DNA of 64,000 nucleotides, taken from contig NZ_LGJH01000139.1 in the NCBI RefSeq assembly GCF_001298105.1, positions 21,515 through 85,514 on the forward strand. The letters are read 5' to 3'. Position numbers and translations under genes: made by a program. The first letter of the stretch is position 1. The number at the start of each line of letters is the position of its first letter. The notes beneath the pieces are model-generated. The model had not been told where the DNA came from, made no database searches, and saw nothing but the letters and a program-made list of their open reading frames with translations. Origin of the DNA: Novosphingobium sp. ST904. GTDB taxonomy: Bacteria > Pseudomonadota > Alphaproteobacteria > Sphingomonadales > Sphingomonadaceae. Of this stretch, positions 8,318-17,839 are shown piece by piece.

Positions 8318-9180
8318 GCGCCCCTCCGGCGGTAGATCGTCGGGCCGACCAGTTCGAGCAGGTCCGCCGCCGATCCGGTCACCCGCTCGGAATGGCCGAT
8401 GTAGAGGTGGCCGCCCGGAAGCAGCGCCTCGGCGAAGCGGCGCACGAGCCGCTCGTTGGTCGCGGCGTCGAAATAGATCATGACGTTGCGGCAGAAGATC
8501 ACGTCGAACCGGCCCCGGATCGGCCATTCGCCAAGCAGGTTGAGCGCGCGGAACCGAACGATGGAGCGCGGCGGCTCGGCCAGCGTCACGTGTCCGTGCT
8601 GCTCGGCCGTCCAGAGCCTGCGCAAGTCCTGCGGCACCGGCTTGAGATCCTTGGCCGCGTAAGTCGCGCCCGCCGCCTTCTGCAGCGCGTGCGGGGCGAT
8701 GTCGCTGGCAAGCACGCGCAGGTCCCGGCGCGCGAGATCTATTCCCGCCGCCCGGTCCGGGCCCAGCAGGGTCATGACGATCGACCATGTTTCCTCGCCG
8801 CTTGAACATCCCGCCGACCACAGCCGCACAGGATCGCGCTGGTGGAGCTTTTCCACGAGGCGCGGGCGGACCTCGCCCTGCAGATGCTCGAAGTGGTGCG
8901 CCTCGCGGTAGAAAAAGGTGTGGTTGGTGGTGAGCGCCGCCACCGCCCTGCCCATTTCCTCACCGTTCGCGCGCATCATCTCGATGTAGCGCGAGAACGT
9001 GACCGCCCCCGCCGCGCGTACCAGCGGGGCGAGGCGGGAATAGACCAGCATCGCCTTGCCCTGCGGCAGGACGATGCCGACCGCCTCGTGGACGATCCGC
9101 GAGACCGCCGTGAAATCGGCGGTGCTGTAGATTTCCGGGCTGACGCCGGGAACCGGGTCGGTCATCGCGCTCGTGGCCAT
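8314..9180 (-). CDS. cheR: Chemotaxis methyltransferase CheR
   Basis: 288 aa. SAM-dependent methylation of chemoreceptor glutamates. N-terminal helical domain, then the conserved [10 protein letters not shown], the SAM-site [17 protein letters not shown] near the acidic ribose site, [14 protein letters not shown], and the terminal GHSE. The ATG at 9180 overlaps the cheA stop as TGATG; a GTG sits directly before it. Order in the operon is STAS-cheA-cheR-cheB-cheD-cheY-cheW. Confidence 0.95.
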   Translation of the reverse strand: MATSAMTDPVPGVSPEIYSTADFTAVSRIVHEAVGIVLPQGKAMLVYSRLAPLVRAAGAVTFSRYIEMMRANGEEMGRAVAALTTNHTFFYREAHHFEHLQGEVRPRLVEKLHQRDPVRLWSAGCSSGEETWSIVMTLLGPDRAAGIDLARRDLRVLASDIAPHALQKAAGATYAAKDLKPVPQDLRRLWTAEQHGHVTLAEPPRSIVRFRALNLLGEWPIRGRFDVIFCRNVMIYFDAATNERLVRRFAEALLPGGHLYIGHSERVTGSAADLLELVGPTIYRRRGA

Positions 9181-11311
9181 CACGCCGCCTGCCTTTCCGG
9201 GCCGGACGCCTCGGGCCCCGGCATCGCCGGAGACGACAGGACGCAGGCAACCAGACCGTCCACGTCGACGATCAGGGCCACCCGCCCGTCACCCAGGATG
9301 GTCGCCCCGGCCACGCCTTCCACCGAGCGGAAGTTGGTCGCCAGGCTCTTGATGACGAACTGGCGCTGGTCCTGGATGTCGTCCACCAGCAGCGCAGCCT
9401 GCCCGGCGCTCTCGGTATCGACGACGACCAGCACGCCTGCCCCCGCCGAAGGCGCGCCGCCGCACGCGCCCAGCGCCTCGTGCATGGCGATGACCGGGAT
9501 GAAGCGTCCACGCACGTTGAGCACCTGACGGCTCGTGCCGATGCCCTGCACCTCGTTCTCGCCGGGGCGCAGGCTCTCCACGACATGGGAAAGCGGCACC
9601 ACCAGGGTCTGATCGCCGACGTTGACGATCATGCCGTCGGAAATGGCGAGGGTTAGCGGGAGCGTGAGGATGAATTTCGTGCCCTGCCCCGGCGTGCTCT
9701 CGATCGTGATCCGTCCGCCCAGATCCTTCACGTTCTGCCGCACCACGTCCATGCCGACCCCGCGCCCCGAAATGTTCGAGACGACTTCCGCGGTGGAGAA
9801 GCCCGGCGCGAAGATCAGGTTGTCGATCTCCTCGGCGGAAAGCTGCGTGTCGCTGCCGACGATGCCCTTGTCGATGGCCTTGGCCAGCACGCGCTCCCGG
9901 TTGATGCCCGCGCCGTCGTCGGCGATGGAGATGAGGATGCGGCCGGAGCGATGCTCTGCAGCAAGGGTCAGCGTGCCTTCGGGACGCTTTCCGGCGCGAT
10001 CCGTTCTTCCGCGCTTTCTATGCCGTGGTCCACCGCGTTGCGGATCAGGTGCGTCAGCGGCTCGCCGAGGCGTTCGATCACGGTCTTGTCGAGCTCGGTG
10101 GTTTCCCCCAGCACTTCCAGCCGCACATGCTTGCCGGTAGTCGCGGCCAGATCGCGCAGGATGCGGGGGACCCGGCTGAACACGCTGGCGATTGGCTGGG
10201 CCCGGATCGACATGGCGCTTTCCTGCATGTCCCGCGTGAGGCCTTCGAGCAGCGAGAGTTCCTCGCTCGCGGTGACGCCCGCCCCCTCCAGCCGCTGCAC
10301 GAGCATGGCCTGCGCGATCACCAGTTCGCCCACCAGGTCGATCAGGCGGTCCAGCTTGAAAAGATCGATGCGGATCGACTGCCCGGCGGCAGACGCGGCG
10401 GCGGGCTCGCCCTTCCCCGACAGCGGCTCGGCCCTGCCGGCAGGCGCTTCGGACGGGACCGTTTTCGCCGCCGCCTCGGCCGGGGGCATGGCGATTTCGG
10501 CGGGTTCGACAGGCGGGATCGCCTCGCCCTCCCCGATCGCCAGCACGCAGTCCTCGCCGATGAAGTCGAATATCTCGCGTACCATGTCCTCGGCGACGTC
10601 GGCCGGCATCGCATAGCTCCAGCCGAGATAGCCCTGCGAAACGTCAAGCTGGTCCAGCGGCGGCACATGCGAAATGTCGCAGTGCAGGCATTCGCCGCCG
10701 AGCGCCGCCACGTCGCGCAGCATCAGCAGCGGCTCGCTGCCGTTGCGCATGGCACCTGCGCGGGGGCGAATGTGGACCTGCCAGCGCGGCTGTTCGCGCG
10801 GCGGCAGGTCGAACCCGCCGGTGAGATCGTCAAGCAATGCATCGAGGTCGAGCGCGAAATCCTCGGCGGCCGGGGCTTCCGGCGCGGGCGTGGCGGCGGG
10901 TTCCGGCTCCGGCGCATGGGCGTGGGCGTGCTGCGGATTGGCCATCGCCGCTTCCATCTCGGCAATCAACGCCGCATCGGCCGGCGGCGCACCGTCCTCC
11001 CGCGCGGCCTCGACATGGTCGGAAAGCGTGTCCAGCGCGCGCAGCAGCAGGTCGACCAGCTTGCGTTCGATCGGCACCAATCCCTCCCGCACGTCGGAGA
11101 GCAGCGTCTCGAAGACATGGGTATAGGCCTGGAGCGCGGCATAGCCGAAAGCGCCTGCCCCGCCCTTGATCGAATGGACACCGCGGAAAACCGCGTTGAC
11201 CGTATCGGCGTCCTGGGTGCCCGCCTTGCAGGCGGCGAGACCGGCTTCGGCGGCGGCGAGCGATTCCTCGCACTCGGCAAAGAAGATCTGCTGGATTTCC
11301 TCGGGGCTCAT
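9180..11311 (-). CDS. cheA: Chemotaxis histidine kinase CheA, frameshifted
   Basis: About 710 aa. HPt domain with phospho-His46 (RGVHSIKGGAGAFG), long Ala/Pro linker, a second domain around residues 180-270, dimerisation helix (FKLDRLIDLVGELVIAQAM), ATPase N-box (LTHLIRNAVDHGIE), G-box (ISGRGVGMDVV) and C-terminal CheW-like domain. The frame breaks near 9982: the first part ends falsely after APESVPKAR, and adding one base restores EGTLTLAAEHRSGRILISIADDGAG, the expected ATP-lid region. The ATG overlaps the STAS stop by ATGA. Both halves are conserved, so the break looks artefactual. Confidence 0.9.
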
Positions 11312-11567
11312 GCCGCGGCATCCTCGAAGAGTTCCGCGGTCAGCCCGGTCAGCGCCGCCACATCGCGCAGGACAGGAGACGGCGCGATCACCGCCCCGCC
11401 GCCGCTGCGACGTGCCGAAACCAGCAGTTGCAACATGGCCTGCCCCATATGCTCCACCCCCGAACCGTCGATCCCCATGGGCTCGGTGCCCATGCCGCCG
11501 CCAGTTCCGGCCAGAGCGCCTCGGCGGCGGCCCGGTCGCAGCGGGCAGGAAGGATGATGCTGGTCAT
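11308..11567 (-). CDS. STAS-domain protein, first gene of the che operon, frameshifted
   Basis: About 86 aa. The N-terminal strand-helix (MTSIILPARCDRAAAEALWP) is in one frame, and the core (PMGIDGSGVEHMGQAMLQLL) in the next. One base added near 11500 joins them. The pattern is that of anti-anti-sigma/STAS domains: Asp then Ser-Gly-Val, and the MGQAMLQLL helix. STAS proteins of this kind head che operons in several alphaproteobacteria, but their exact job is not established. Divergent from the second cheB-like gene across 171 bp. Confidence 0.75.
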
Positions 11568-11738
11568 GTCGGGCCCCGCAAAAGAAGATCGGTCCGATCC
11601 ACCTATCCGCCGCGATGCCAACAGCGGGTTTTCCCCGGGCTCAGGCGAGTCCCGTATCGGGATGGAGGGATTTCGTTCCATCCTTGGCGCTATCGCGGGC
11701 GCCCCAATGCGGTTTTTCGCAAACGAGAAGGCCCCCTC

Positions 11739-12773
11739 ATGCATGACGCCCGCGTGCTGGTAGTCGACGATTCAGCCGCCATGCGCGCGCTTTTCTGCGA
11801 CGTGCTGGAGCAGTCCAAGAACGTGCGCGTCGTCGGCACTGCCGCCAGCGCCGCCGAAGCCCGCGACCAGATCGCCGAGCTTTTGCCCAATGTCGTCACG
11901 CTCGACGTCGAGATGCCGGGAATGAGCGGAATCGAGTTCCTGGAGGAGATCATGAGCACCAATCCGATGCCCGTGGTCATGCTGTCCGCCCTGACACAGA
12001 GCGGCACTGAAACGTCACTGAAAGCCTTTGAGCTGGGGGCGGTGGAATGTTTCCCCAAGCCGCTCAAGGCGACGCCCGAACAATTCGCCAAGACCGTGGG
12101 CAAGCTCGGCAAGATCGTCCTTGCCGCCGCCAATTCCAACGTCAGGGACCGTCCCCGCCACCGCGCCGCCAAGCCCGCCGAGGATAACGGCGGCTATGTC
12201 GCCAATGGCCGCCTTGCCGCCTTCAGCACGTCGATGGGCGGTGTCGACGCCCTGACCGAAGTGCTCTCCCACTATCCGAAGTCGTGCCCGCCGACGGTGA
12301 TCGTGCTCCAGACCGAACCGGCGCTCGCCGAGATGTTCATCGCCCGCGCCGACAAGGACAGCGCCTGCGCCGTCAAGGCCGCTGCCGACGGGGCCGAGCT
12401 GGTGCCGGGCGTGGTCCACATCGCTTTCGATCCCGGCCGCCACGTCATCGTGGAACCCGGCGCCCCGGCGCGCATTCGCCTGGTCGAACGCGATCCGGTC
12501 GAGGGCTTCCGTCCATCCGCCACGCTGCTGTTCGGCTCCATCGGCCGGGGCGGCATGCCCGCCATCGGCGCAGTGCTGACCGGCATGGGCGAGGACGGCG
12601 CCAAGGGGCTCAAGCTGCTTCAGGCGGCGGGCTGCCGCACCCTTGCGCAGGACCGGGCGAGCGCCACGGTGCCGCAGGCCCCCGCCGCCGCGGTCGAAGC
12701 GGGCGCGGTGGATGCGGAACTCAAGCTGGAGGATCTCGCGGCCGACGTGCTGGCCAGCTGCGGCGCAGGCTGA
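11739..12773 (+). CDS. CheB-like protein with degenerate methylesterase domain
   Basis: 344 aa. Complete receiver domain (VLVVDDS, VVTLDVEMPGMSG, VMLSALTQS, CFPKP), linker, then a CheB-type catalytic domain. In the latter, the catalytic Ser (AFSTSMGG) and Asp (LTGMGEDG) remain, but the His motif QHM is replaced by QTE (IVLQTEPALAEMF), and the substrate loop FGMP is replaced by TVPQ. The active-site triad is therefore broken. It may be a phosphate sink or regulator rather than an esterase. GAGAAGG lies 7 nt before the ATG at 11739. Divergent from the che operon. Confidence 0.9.
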   Translation: MHDARVLVVDDSAAMRALFCDVLEQSKNVRVVGTAASAAEARDQIAELLPNVVTLDVEMPGMSGIEFLEEIMSTNPMPVVMLSALTQSGTETSLKAFELGAVECFPKPLKATPEQFAKTVGKLGKIVLAAANSNVRDRPRHRAAKPAEDNGGYVANGRLAAFSTSMGGVDALTEVLSHYPKSCPPTVIVLQTEPALAEMFIARADKDSACAVKAAADGAELVPGVVHIAFDPGRHVIVEPGAPARIRLVERDPVEGFRPSATLLFGSIGRGGMPAIGAVLTGMGEDGAKGLKLLQAAGCRTLAQDRASATVPQAPAAAVEAGAVDAELKLEDLAADVLASCGAG

Positions 12774-12781
12774 CAGAGAAA

Positions 12782-12816
12782 AGCCGCCGACGCCGGGGGG
12801 GATGGCATCGACGGCT
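12782..12816. terminator. Hairpin between convergent genes
   Basis: Stem AGCCGCCGACGCC (12782-12794) pairs with GGCATCGACGGCT (12804-12816) with two wobble pairs. There is no U-run. It lies between the convergent cheB-like gene and emrB, so it may stop transcription from both sides. Confidence 0.5.
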
Positions 12817-12842
12817 CTCCTGGCCTCAGGCGGGACGAGGGA

Positions 12843-14396
12843 TCAGTGCCCGCCCGAAGCCGGCTTCGCACCGCGCGGGGGACGCGGGGCGATCCAGATG
12901 GTCATGGCTGCGATCAGCAGCAGGATGGCGCAGAGGGCGAAGACGTGGACGGTGCCCAGCGCCGTCCCCTGCGCGGTAACGAGGTTGTCGATCGTGCCGC
13001 GCGCCTGCTCCATGGACATGCCTGCCTGCTGAAGCTGGTTCACGGTCTGCTCCGAACCGTTGAGCATTCCCGACAGTTCGGCCTTGTTGTGGCGGGACAT
13101 GTCGTCCCAGGTCGTCGTGACCAGCGCGGTGGCGATGGCGCCCGCCAGTGTGCGGCCGAAGTTGGCGATGCCCGCAGCCGATGCGGTTTCGTCGGGCCGC
13201 ACCGAACTGAGGCTGATCGTGGTGAGCGGCACCATGAACAGCGACACCCCGACACCCTGCACCAGCTGCGGCCAGGAAATCGCCCAGAACGTGGAATCGC
13301 TGGACCAGCCGGTGCGGAACACCGCGCACATCGCGATCCACGAGATGCCGATGAACACCAGCAGCCTGGGATCGAAACGCTGCATCAGCTTGGGCACGAA
13401 GGGCGATGCGATCACCGCCAGCACGCCGGAGAAGGCCATCGCCTCGCCCGCCTGCGTGGCGGTGTAGCCCATCGAGGTCTGGAGCCATTGCGGGATCACC
13501 ACCACGGACGAGAAGTAGGTGCCGAAGGCGATGGTCAGCGAGAAGGTCGCCGCGCTGAACCCCCGGTGCCGGAACACCTTCAGGTCCACCACGGGATGCT
13601 CCTCGGTCAGTTCCCACACCACGAAGGCGATGAAGAAGATCACCGCGATGCAGGCCAGCGCCACGATGAAGGGCGAACCGAACCAGTCGTGCTCACGGCC
13701 GAGATCGAGCATCATCTGGAATGCGCCGACCCAGCAGATCAGCAGGAACAGCCCCACCATGTCGATCGGCAGCGAGCGCGTCGGCGTCTCCATGCCCTTG
13801 AGGATCGTGGCGAGCGCGAAGAACACCAGGATCACGATCGGCACGTTGATGAAGAAGATCCACTCCCACGACCAGTTGTCGGCGATGTAGCCGCCCAGGA
13901 TCGGGCCCGCGATCGGGGCCGTCACCACGGTCATCGCCCACATCGCCATGGCGCGCGGGTGCATGTGCTTGGGGAAGATCCGCAGCAGCAGGGTCTGCGT
14001 AAGCGGCATCAGCGGACCGCCGCAGAACCCCTGCCCGAGGCGGAACACCACCAGCAGCGGGAAAGTATGCGCGATGCCACAAAGCGCGGAAAACACGCCG
14101 AAGCCCACCAGCGACATGAGGAACACGCGCAAGGTGCCGAAGCGGCCGGAAAGCCACCCCGTCAGCGGAACGCAGATCGCCTCGGCCACCGCGTAGGACG
14201 TGATCGCCCAGGTGCCGTTGGACACCGAAACGCCAAGCCCGCCCGCGATGTGCGGGATCGAGACGTTGGCGATCGTCATGTCGAGCACGACGACGAAGTT
14301 CGCCATGGCCAGCAGGAAGCCCGCGATCAGCAGCTTCCCGCCCGTCAGAGTGCCTTCCTCGCCTGCTCCGGCTCCGGCAGCAGGTGCGCTGGCCAT
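12843..14396 (-). CDS. emrB: DHA2-type MFS multidrug exporter, EmrB/QacA family
   Basis: 517 aa with about 14 membrane segments. Motif C-like and family signatures are visible: VVLDMTIANVSIPHI in helix 1, WAITSYAVAEAICVPLTGWLSGRFG, VFRLGQGFCGGPLMPLTQT, and APIAGPILGGYIAD. It pumps drugs or hydrophobic compounds using proton motive force and works with EmrA and an outer-membrane channel. Its ATG overlaps the emrA stop (TGATG). Third gene of the tolC-emrA-emrB operon, controlled by the divergent TetR at 17063. Confidence 0.94.
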   Translation of the reverse strand: MASAPAAGAGAGEEGTLTGGKLLIAGFLLAMANFVVVLDMTIANVSIPHIAGGLGVSVSNGTWAITSYAVAEAICVPLTGWLSGRFGTLRVFLMSLVGFGVFSALCGIAHTFPLLVVFRLGQGFCGGPLMPLTQTLLLRIFPKHMHPRAMAMWAMTVVTAPIAGPILGGYIADNWSWEWIFFINVPIVILVFFALATILKGMETPTRSLPIDMVGLFLLICWVGAFQMMLDLGREHDWFGSPFIVALACIAVIFFIAFVVWELTEEHPVVDLKVFRHRGFSAATFSLTIAFGTYFSSVVVIPQWLQTSMGYTATQAGEAMAFSGVLAVIASPFVPKLMQRFDPRLLVFIGISWIAMCAVFRTGWSSDSTFWAISWPQLVQGVGVSLFMVPLTTISLSSVRPDETASAAGIANFGRTLAGAIATALVTTTWDDMSRHNKAELSGMLNGSEQTVNQLQQAGMSMEQARGTIDNLVTAQGTALGTVHVFALCAILLLIAAMTIWIAPRPPRGAKPASGGH

Positions 14397-15535
14397 CAGT
14401 CGGCGTCCGCCAGTTCGATCTCGGCATCCATCGAGAGACCGATGCGCAGCGGATGCGCCTCAAGCTCCTTGGGATCGAGCTCGATGCGAACCGGCAGGCG
14501 CTGCACCACCTTGATCCAGTTGCCGGTCGCGTTCTGGGCCGGGATCAGCGAGAAGGCCGAACCGGTGCCGCCCGCAAAGCCGATCACCTTGCCGTGGTAG
14601 ACCACGCCGCTGCCGTAGAAGTCCGACTTGAGCGTCGCCTTCTGGCCGGGGCGGACCTTGCCGAGCTGCGTCTCCTTGAAGTTCGCATCGACATAGAGGT
14701 GGCCCACCGGAACCACGGTCATCGCCACGCCGCCGGTCTGGACCTTCTGGCCGACCTGGATGGCGCGCTTGGCGATCACGCCGTCGATCGGCGCGCGCAC
14801 GACGGTGCGTTCGAGGTCGAGCTTCGCCTGATCGAGCTTGGCCTGGGCCTGGCGGATTTCGGGTGCGGTGGTGTCCGTGGTGCCCTTGGTGAGAGCGACC
14901 GAGGCTTCTTCCTGACGGCGGGCGCTGACGGCGGCGGCCTGCATCTGGGCGAGCATGGCGCGCGCTTCGCTGGCGGCGGCCTGCGCCGAGGACAGCTGCT
15001 GGCGGGCGGTGGTCAGTTCGTCACCCGAAACCGCGCCGCTGCCGACAAGGGCCTGACGGCGGGCGAAGTCGGTCTTCGCCTTGGTCAGGGTGGCCTCCGC
15101 CGAAGCCACGCTGGCCTTGGCCGAATTGATCTGCGCGTCACTGGCGTCCGCCGAAGCGCCGAGCGCGCGGTTCTGCGCCAGCGACTGCCCGTAGCGACGC
15201 TGCGCCGCGGCGAGTTCGGCTTCGGCCTGCGCCAGCGCGATGCGCTGGTCGGCATCCTCGATGCGGAACAGCAGCTGCCCCTTGCGGACGGGCTGGGTAT
15301 CCGTCACGAGCACTTCGACCACGCGGCCCGAAGTCAGCGGGGTCACTTGCGCATTGTCGCCGCCGACATAGGCATTGTCGGTCGAAACCGAGCGGCTGCC
15401 GATGAAGACATCATAAGCGAAATAGATCAGGCCCACCGCCGCCACGCCAACGGCAAGGCCGATCAGGAGCGGCTTGCGCTTGTTTTTGTTGAGAACGCTC
15501 CCGGAGCCCTGCTCATTGGTTTGTTCGTCACTCAT
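14396..15535 (-). CDS. emrA: HlyD-family periplasmic adaptor, EmrA type
   Basis: 379 aa membrane-fusion protein. One N-terminal membrane anchor (residues about 22-41), STDNAYVGGDNAQVTPLTSGRV (the HlyD lipoyl half-motif), a long alpha-helical hairpin rich in Ala/Gln/Glu (about 95-210), the second lipoyl half (LERTVVRAPIDGVI), and a beta-barrel with NATGNWIKVVQRLPVRI, which is diagnostic for EmrA. It bridges EmrB to the outer-membrane factor. The ATG overlaps the stop of the upstream outer-membrane gene (TAATG). Confidence 0.95.
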   Translation of the reverse strand: MSDEQTNEQGSGSVLNKNKRKPLLIGLAVGVAAVGLIYFAYDVFIGSRSVSTDNAYVGGDNAQVTPLTSGRVVEVLVTDTQPVRKGQLLFRIEDADQRIALAQAEAELAAAQRRYGQSLAQNRALGASADASDAQINSAKASVASAEATLTKAKTDFARRQALVGSGAVSGDELTTARQQLSSAQAAASEARAMLAQMQAAAVSARRQEEASVALTKGTTDTTAPEIRQAQAKLDQAKLDLERTVVRAPIDGVIAKRAIQVGQKVQTGGVAMTVVPVGHLYVDANFKETQLGKVRPGQKATLKSDFYGSGVVYHGKVIGFAGGTGSAFSLIPAQNATGNWIKVVQRLPVRIELDPKELEAHPLRIGLSMDAEIELADAD

Positions 15536-16996
15536 TACTCGGGAGCCTTCTTGCTTGAATTGTCTTCGTAACCGCCGCCCAGCGCGCGCTTGAGCGCGAC
15601 TTCGCTGGCAAGGGTCCGGAAATGGGCATCGACGGCGGCCTGCCGCGCATCGAGCGCGGTGGTCTCGGCGCTCAGCGCGTCGAGGTAGTTGCCAAGGCGC
15701 CCTTGTAGCGCTTCATGGCGATGTCGTAGGCGCGGGCCGACTGGTCCCGCGCGTCCGCCGAGGCCTGTTCCTGCTCGGCCGCCGCATTGCGCGTGGCGAG
15801 CGCATCGGCCACGTCCTGCAGCGCGCCGATCACGGCGCCGTTATAGTCCGCCACCGCAAGATCGTAGGCGCCGCGAACCTTGGTGTATTCGCCCTTGAGC
15901 CGGCCGCCCTGGAAGATCGGCAGGCTGATCGCGCCGCCGGCGTTTCCATAAGTGGACCGCTCTTGAACAGGTTCGAGAGGCCGAGCGACTGGAGGCCGAA
16001 CAGGCCGCTGATCGAGATATCGGGCAGGAAGGCGGCCTTGGCGGCATCGATCCGCTTGCCCGCGCCTTCGGCGCGCAGACGCGCCGCAACGATGTCGGGA
16101 CGGCGACCGACCAGGCCGATGCCGGCATCGGCCGGAACCGGCGTGACCGGCAGGCTGGTGATCGCGGTCGGCACGATGGCGAGGCCGCGATCCGGCCCGG
16201 CGCCAAGCAGCGCGGCAAGCGCGTGGCGGCGCAGCAGGATCTGTTCGTCATTGGCGGAAAGCGCGGCCCGCGCGGAAGCCGACAGCGACTGCGACTGGCG
16301 CAGCGGCAGTTCGCTGTCGAGGCCCTGACGGTTGCGCTGATCGCTGAGCGTGACCATCGCCTCGCGCGCCTTCACCGCTTCCTTCAGCGCCTCTCCGCGC
16401 GCCACGAGGCGGGCGAGGTCGAAGTAGGAGGAGACCACGTTCGAGGAGAGCATCAGCTCGGCCTGGCGGGCATCGGCCTCGGCGGCTTTCTCCTCGGAAG
16501 TCGCGGCGGCGAGCGCCTTGCGGTACTTGCCCCAGAGATCGAGGTCGAAATCGCCCGAGAGCGCCAGATCGCCGGTGCTCTTCCAGCCCTTGGGCACGAA
16601 GTCGGCCGGGATGCCGTTGTTGTAGCTCTGCTTGGTGCCGCCCGCTGAACCCTGCCCGTTGACGGTCGGCAGGGTGGAAGCCCCGGCCACCAGGGTTGCG
16701 CCGCGCGCCTGCATGATGCGGGCCTGCGCCTCGGCCACGTCGGGCGAGTTGGCCAGTGCCTCGGCCACCAGGGCATCGAGCTGGGCATCGCCATAGGCGG
16801 TCCACCACTGCTGCTGCGGCCATGCCCCGTCGGACGCCGCGCCCGGCGGCGACGCCAGCGACCGGGCGCTGTCCAGGGTTGCGGGAGCCCGCATCTGCGG
16901 CTTCGGCCCGAGGTCGGGCACGGCGCAGGCGGACAGCGAAAGGCCTACGGCGAGCATCGAAGCTGCCGCGACTCGGGGAAGATTGATCGTACTCAT
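15535..16996 (-). CDS. NodT/OprM-type outer-membrane efflux lipoprotein, frameshifted twice
   Basis: About 486 aa. Lipoprotein signal (VGLSLSACAVPD, lipidated Cys), then two repeats of the outer-membrane efflux fold: WWTAYGDAQLDALVAEALANSP, FDLDLWGKYR, VVSSYFDLARL, VGRRPDIVAARLRAEGA. Breaks near 15950 and 15698 each need one added base; correction gives GPLYGNAGGAISLPIFQGGR and then YKGALGNYLDALSAETTALD, and the natural C-terminus YEDNSSKKAPE. First gene of the efflux operon; two TetR-type operators flank its promoter. It forms the outer-membrane duct for EmrAB. Confidence 0.9.
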
Positions 16997-17002
16997 CAGT
17001 AC
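16989..17002. promoter_or_regulatory. TetR-type operator 1 of the efflux operon
   Basis: GTACTCATCAGTAC, an imperfect 14-bp palindrome over the start codon of the outer-membrane gene. It differs at two positions from operator 2 and shares its GTAC ends and spacing. Binding here would block both initiation and elongation of the efflux operon. Confidence 0.65.
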
Positions 17003-17044
17003 AGTTTTTATCGGAGCCCGGCTTGCGCCTGTCAACGGAAAAGT

Positions 17045-17058
17045 GTACTGACCAGTAC
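17045..17058. promoter_or_regulatory. TetR-type operator 2 of the efflux operon
   Basis: GTACTGACCAGTAC: GTACTG and CAGTAC are exact reverse complements around a 2-nt centre. It lies 4 bp before the tetR start codon, so autorepression is likely. The spacing to operator 1 is 56 bp centre to centre. Confidence 0.75.
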
Positions 17059-17062
17059 CACT

Positions 17063-17683
17063 ATGACAGAAAATCCGGGCAAGAGAGAACTCAACAAGGC
17101 GAAAAAGCGCGCCGCCATCGTGGAAGTTGCAACGAAGTCCTTCTTCGAGCGGGGCTATGCCGCCACCACGATGTCTTCGATCGCCGATGAACTGGGCGGC
17201 TCGAAAGCCACGCTCTGGGCGCACTTCAGCTCGAAGGAAGAGCTTTTCGCCGCCGTGGTGGACAACAAGGTCGACAGCTTCTCGCAGGACGTGAACGAGG
17301 TGCTCACCGGGCAGACCTTCTCGTTCGCCGCGCTGCGGCGCGCCTGCCTGCGCTTCCTCGACTGCCTGCTGCGCGAGAATTCGGTGCAGCTCTTCCGGCT
17401 CGTCGTCAGCGAGGGCGAACGGTTCCCCGAGATCAACGAAATGTTCTACGAACGCGGCCCGTCGAAATTCCGGGCTTGCGTGACCTCGTTCTACGAAACC
17501 CAGTTCACCCGCGAGGAGGCCGAGCGGCTGACCCAGCTTACGGTTTCGGCGCTGGTGGGCTTTCGCTCCGACATTCTGATGCGGCCCGCGCGCCCCACCC
17601 TCAAGGAACGCGAAGGCTTCGTGGACGATCTCATCGGCCTGATCGACTGGCCCCGCCGCCCCTGCCCGCAAGCTGCGGACTGA
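17063..17683 (+). CDS. TetR-family repressor of the efflux operon
   Basis: 206 aa. N-terminal HTH is clear: AAIVEVATKSFFERGYAATTMSSIADELGGSKATLWAHFSSKEELFAAV. The C-terminal ligand domain resembles AefR/AcrR-like regulators (FRLVVSEGERFPEINEMFYERG). Divergent from tolC-emrA-emrB across 66 bp that hold two matched palindromes, which makes it the probable local repressor. The inducer is unknown. A terminator follows 20 bp after the stop. Confidence 0.95.
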   Translation: MTENPGKRELNKAKKRAAIVEVATKSFFERGYAATTMSSIADELGGSKATLWAHFSSKEELFAAVVDNKVDSFSQDVNEVLTGQTFSFAALRRACLRFLDCLLRENSVQLFRLVVSEGERFPEINEMFYERGPSKFRACVTSFYETQFTREEAERLTQLTVSALVGFRSDILMRPARPTLKEREGFVDDLIGLIDWPRRPCPQAAD

Positions 17684-17703
17684 CACTGCACAAGGAAATT
17701 GAT

Positions 17704-17740
17704 CGGCGCTCAGAATTAAATTGAGCGCCGTATATTTTTG
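17704..17740 (+). terminator. Rho-independent terminator of tetR
   Basis: Perfect stem CGGCGCTCA (17704-17712) / TGAGCGCCG (17722-17730), AT-rich 9-nt loop, then TATATTTTTG. Confidence 0.85.
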
Positions 17741-17839
17741 TGTCACACGATCGTCACGGCGGGAGTGCCTTCGGGCATTTACCGCTTGTGAATTTTCCCG
17801 AGCCCATGGAAACGTCCACGGCAACCGAGGGGGATAGGC

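Noticed and set aside
12846..14600. Long plus-strand open frame opposite emrB
   Set aside because: Antisense shadow; EmrB on the other strand has full motif support.
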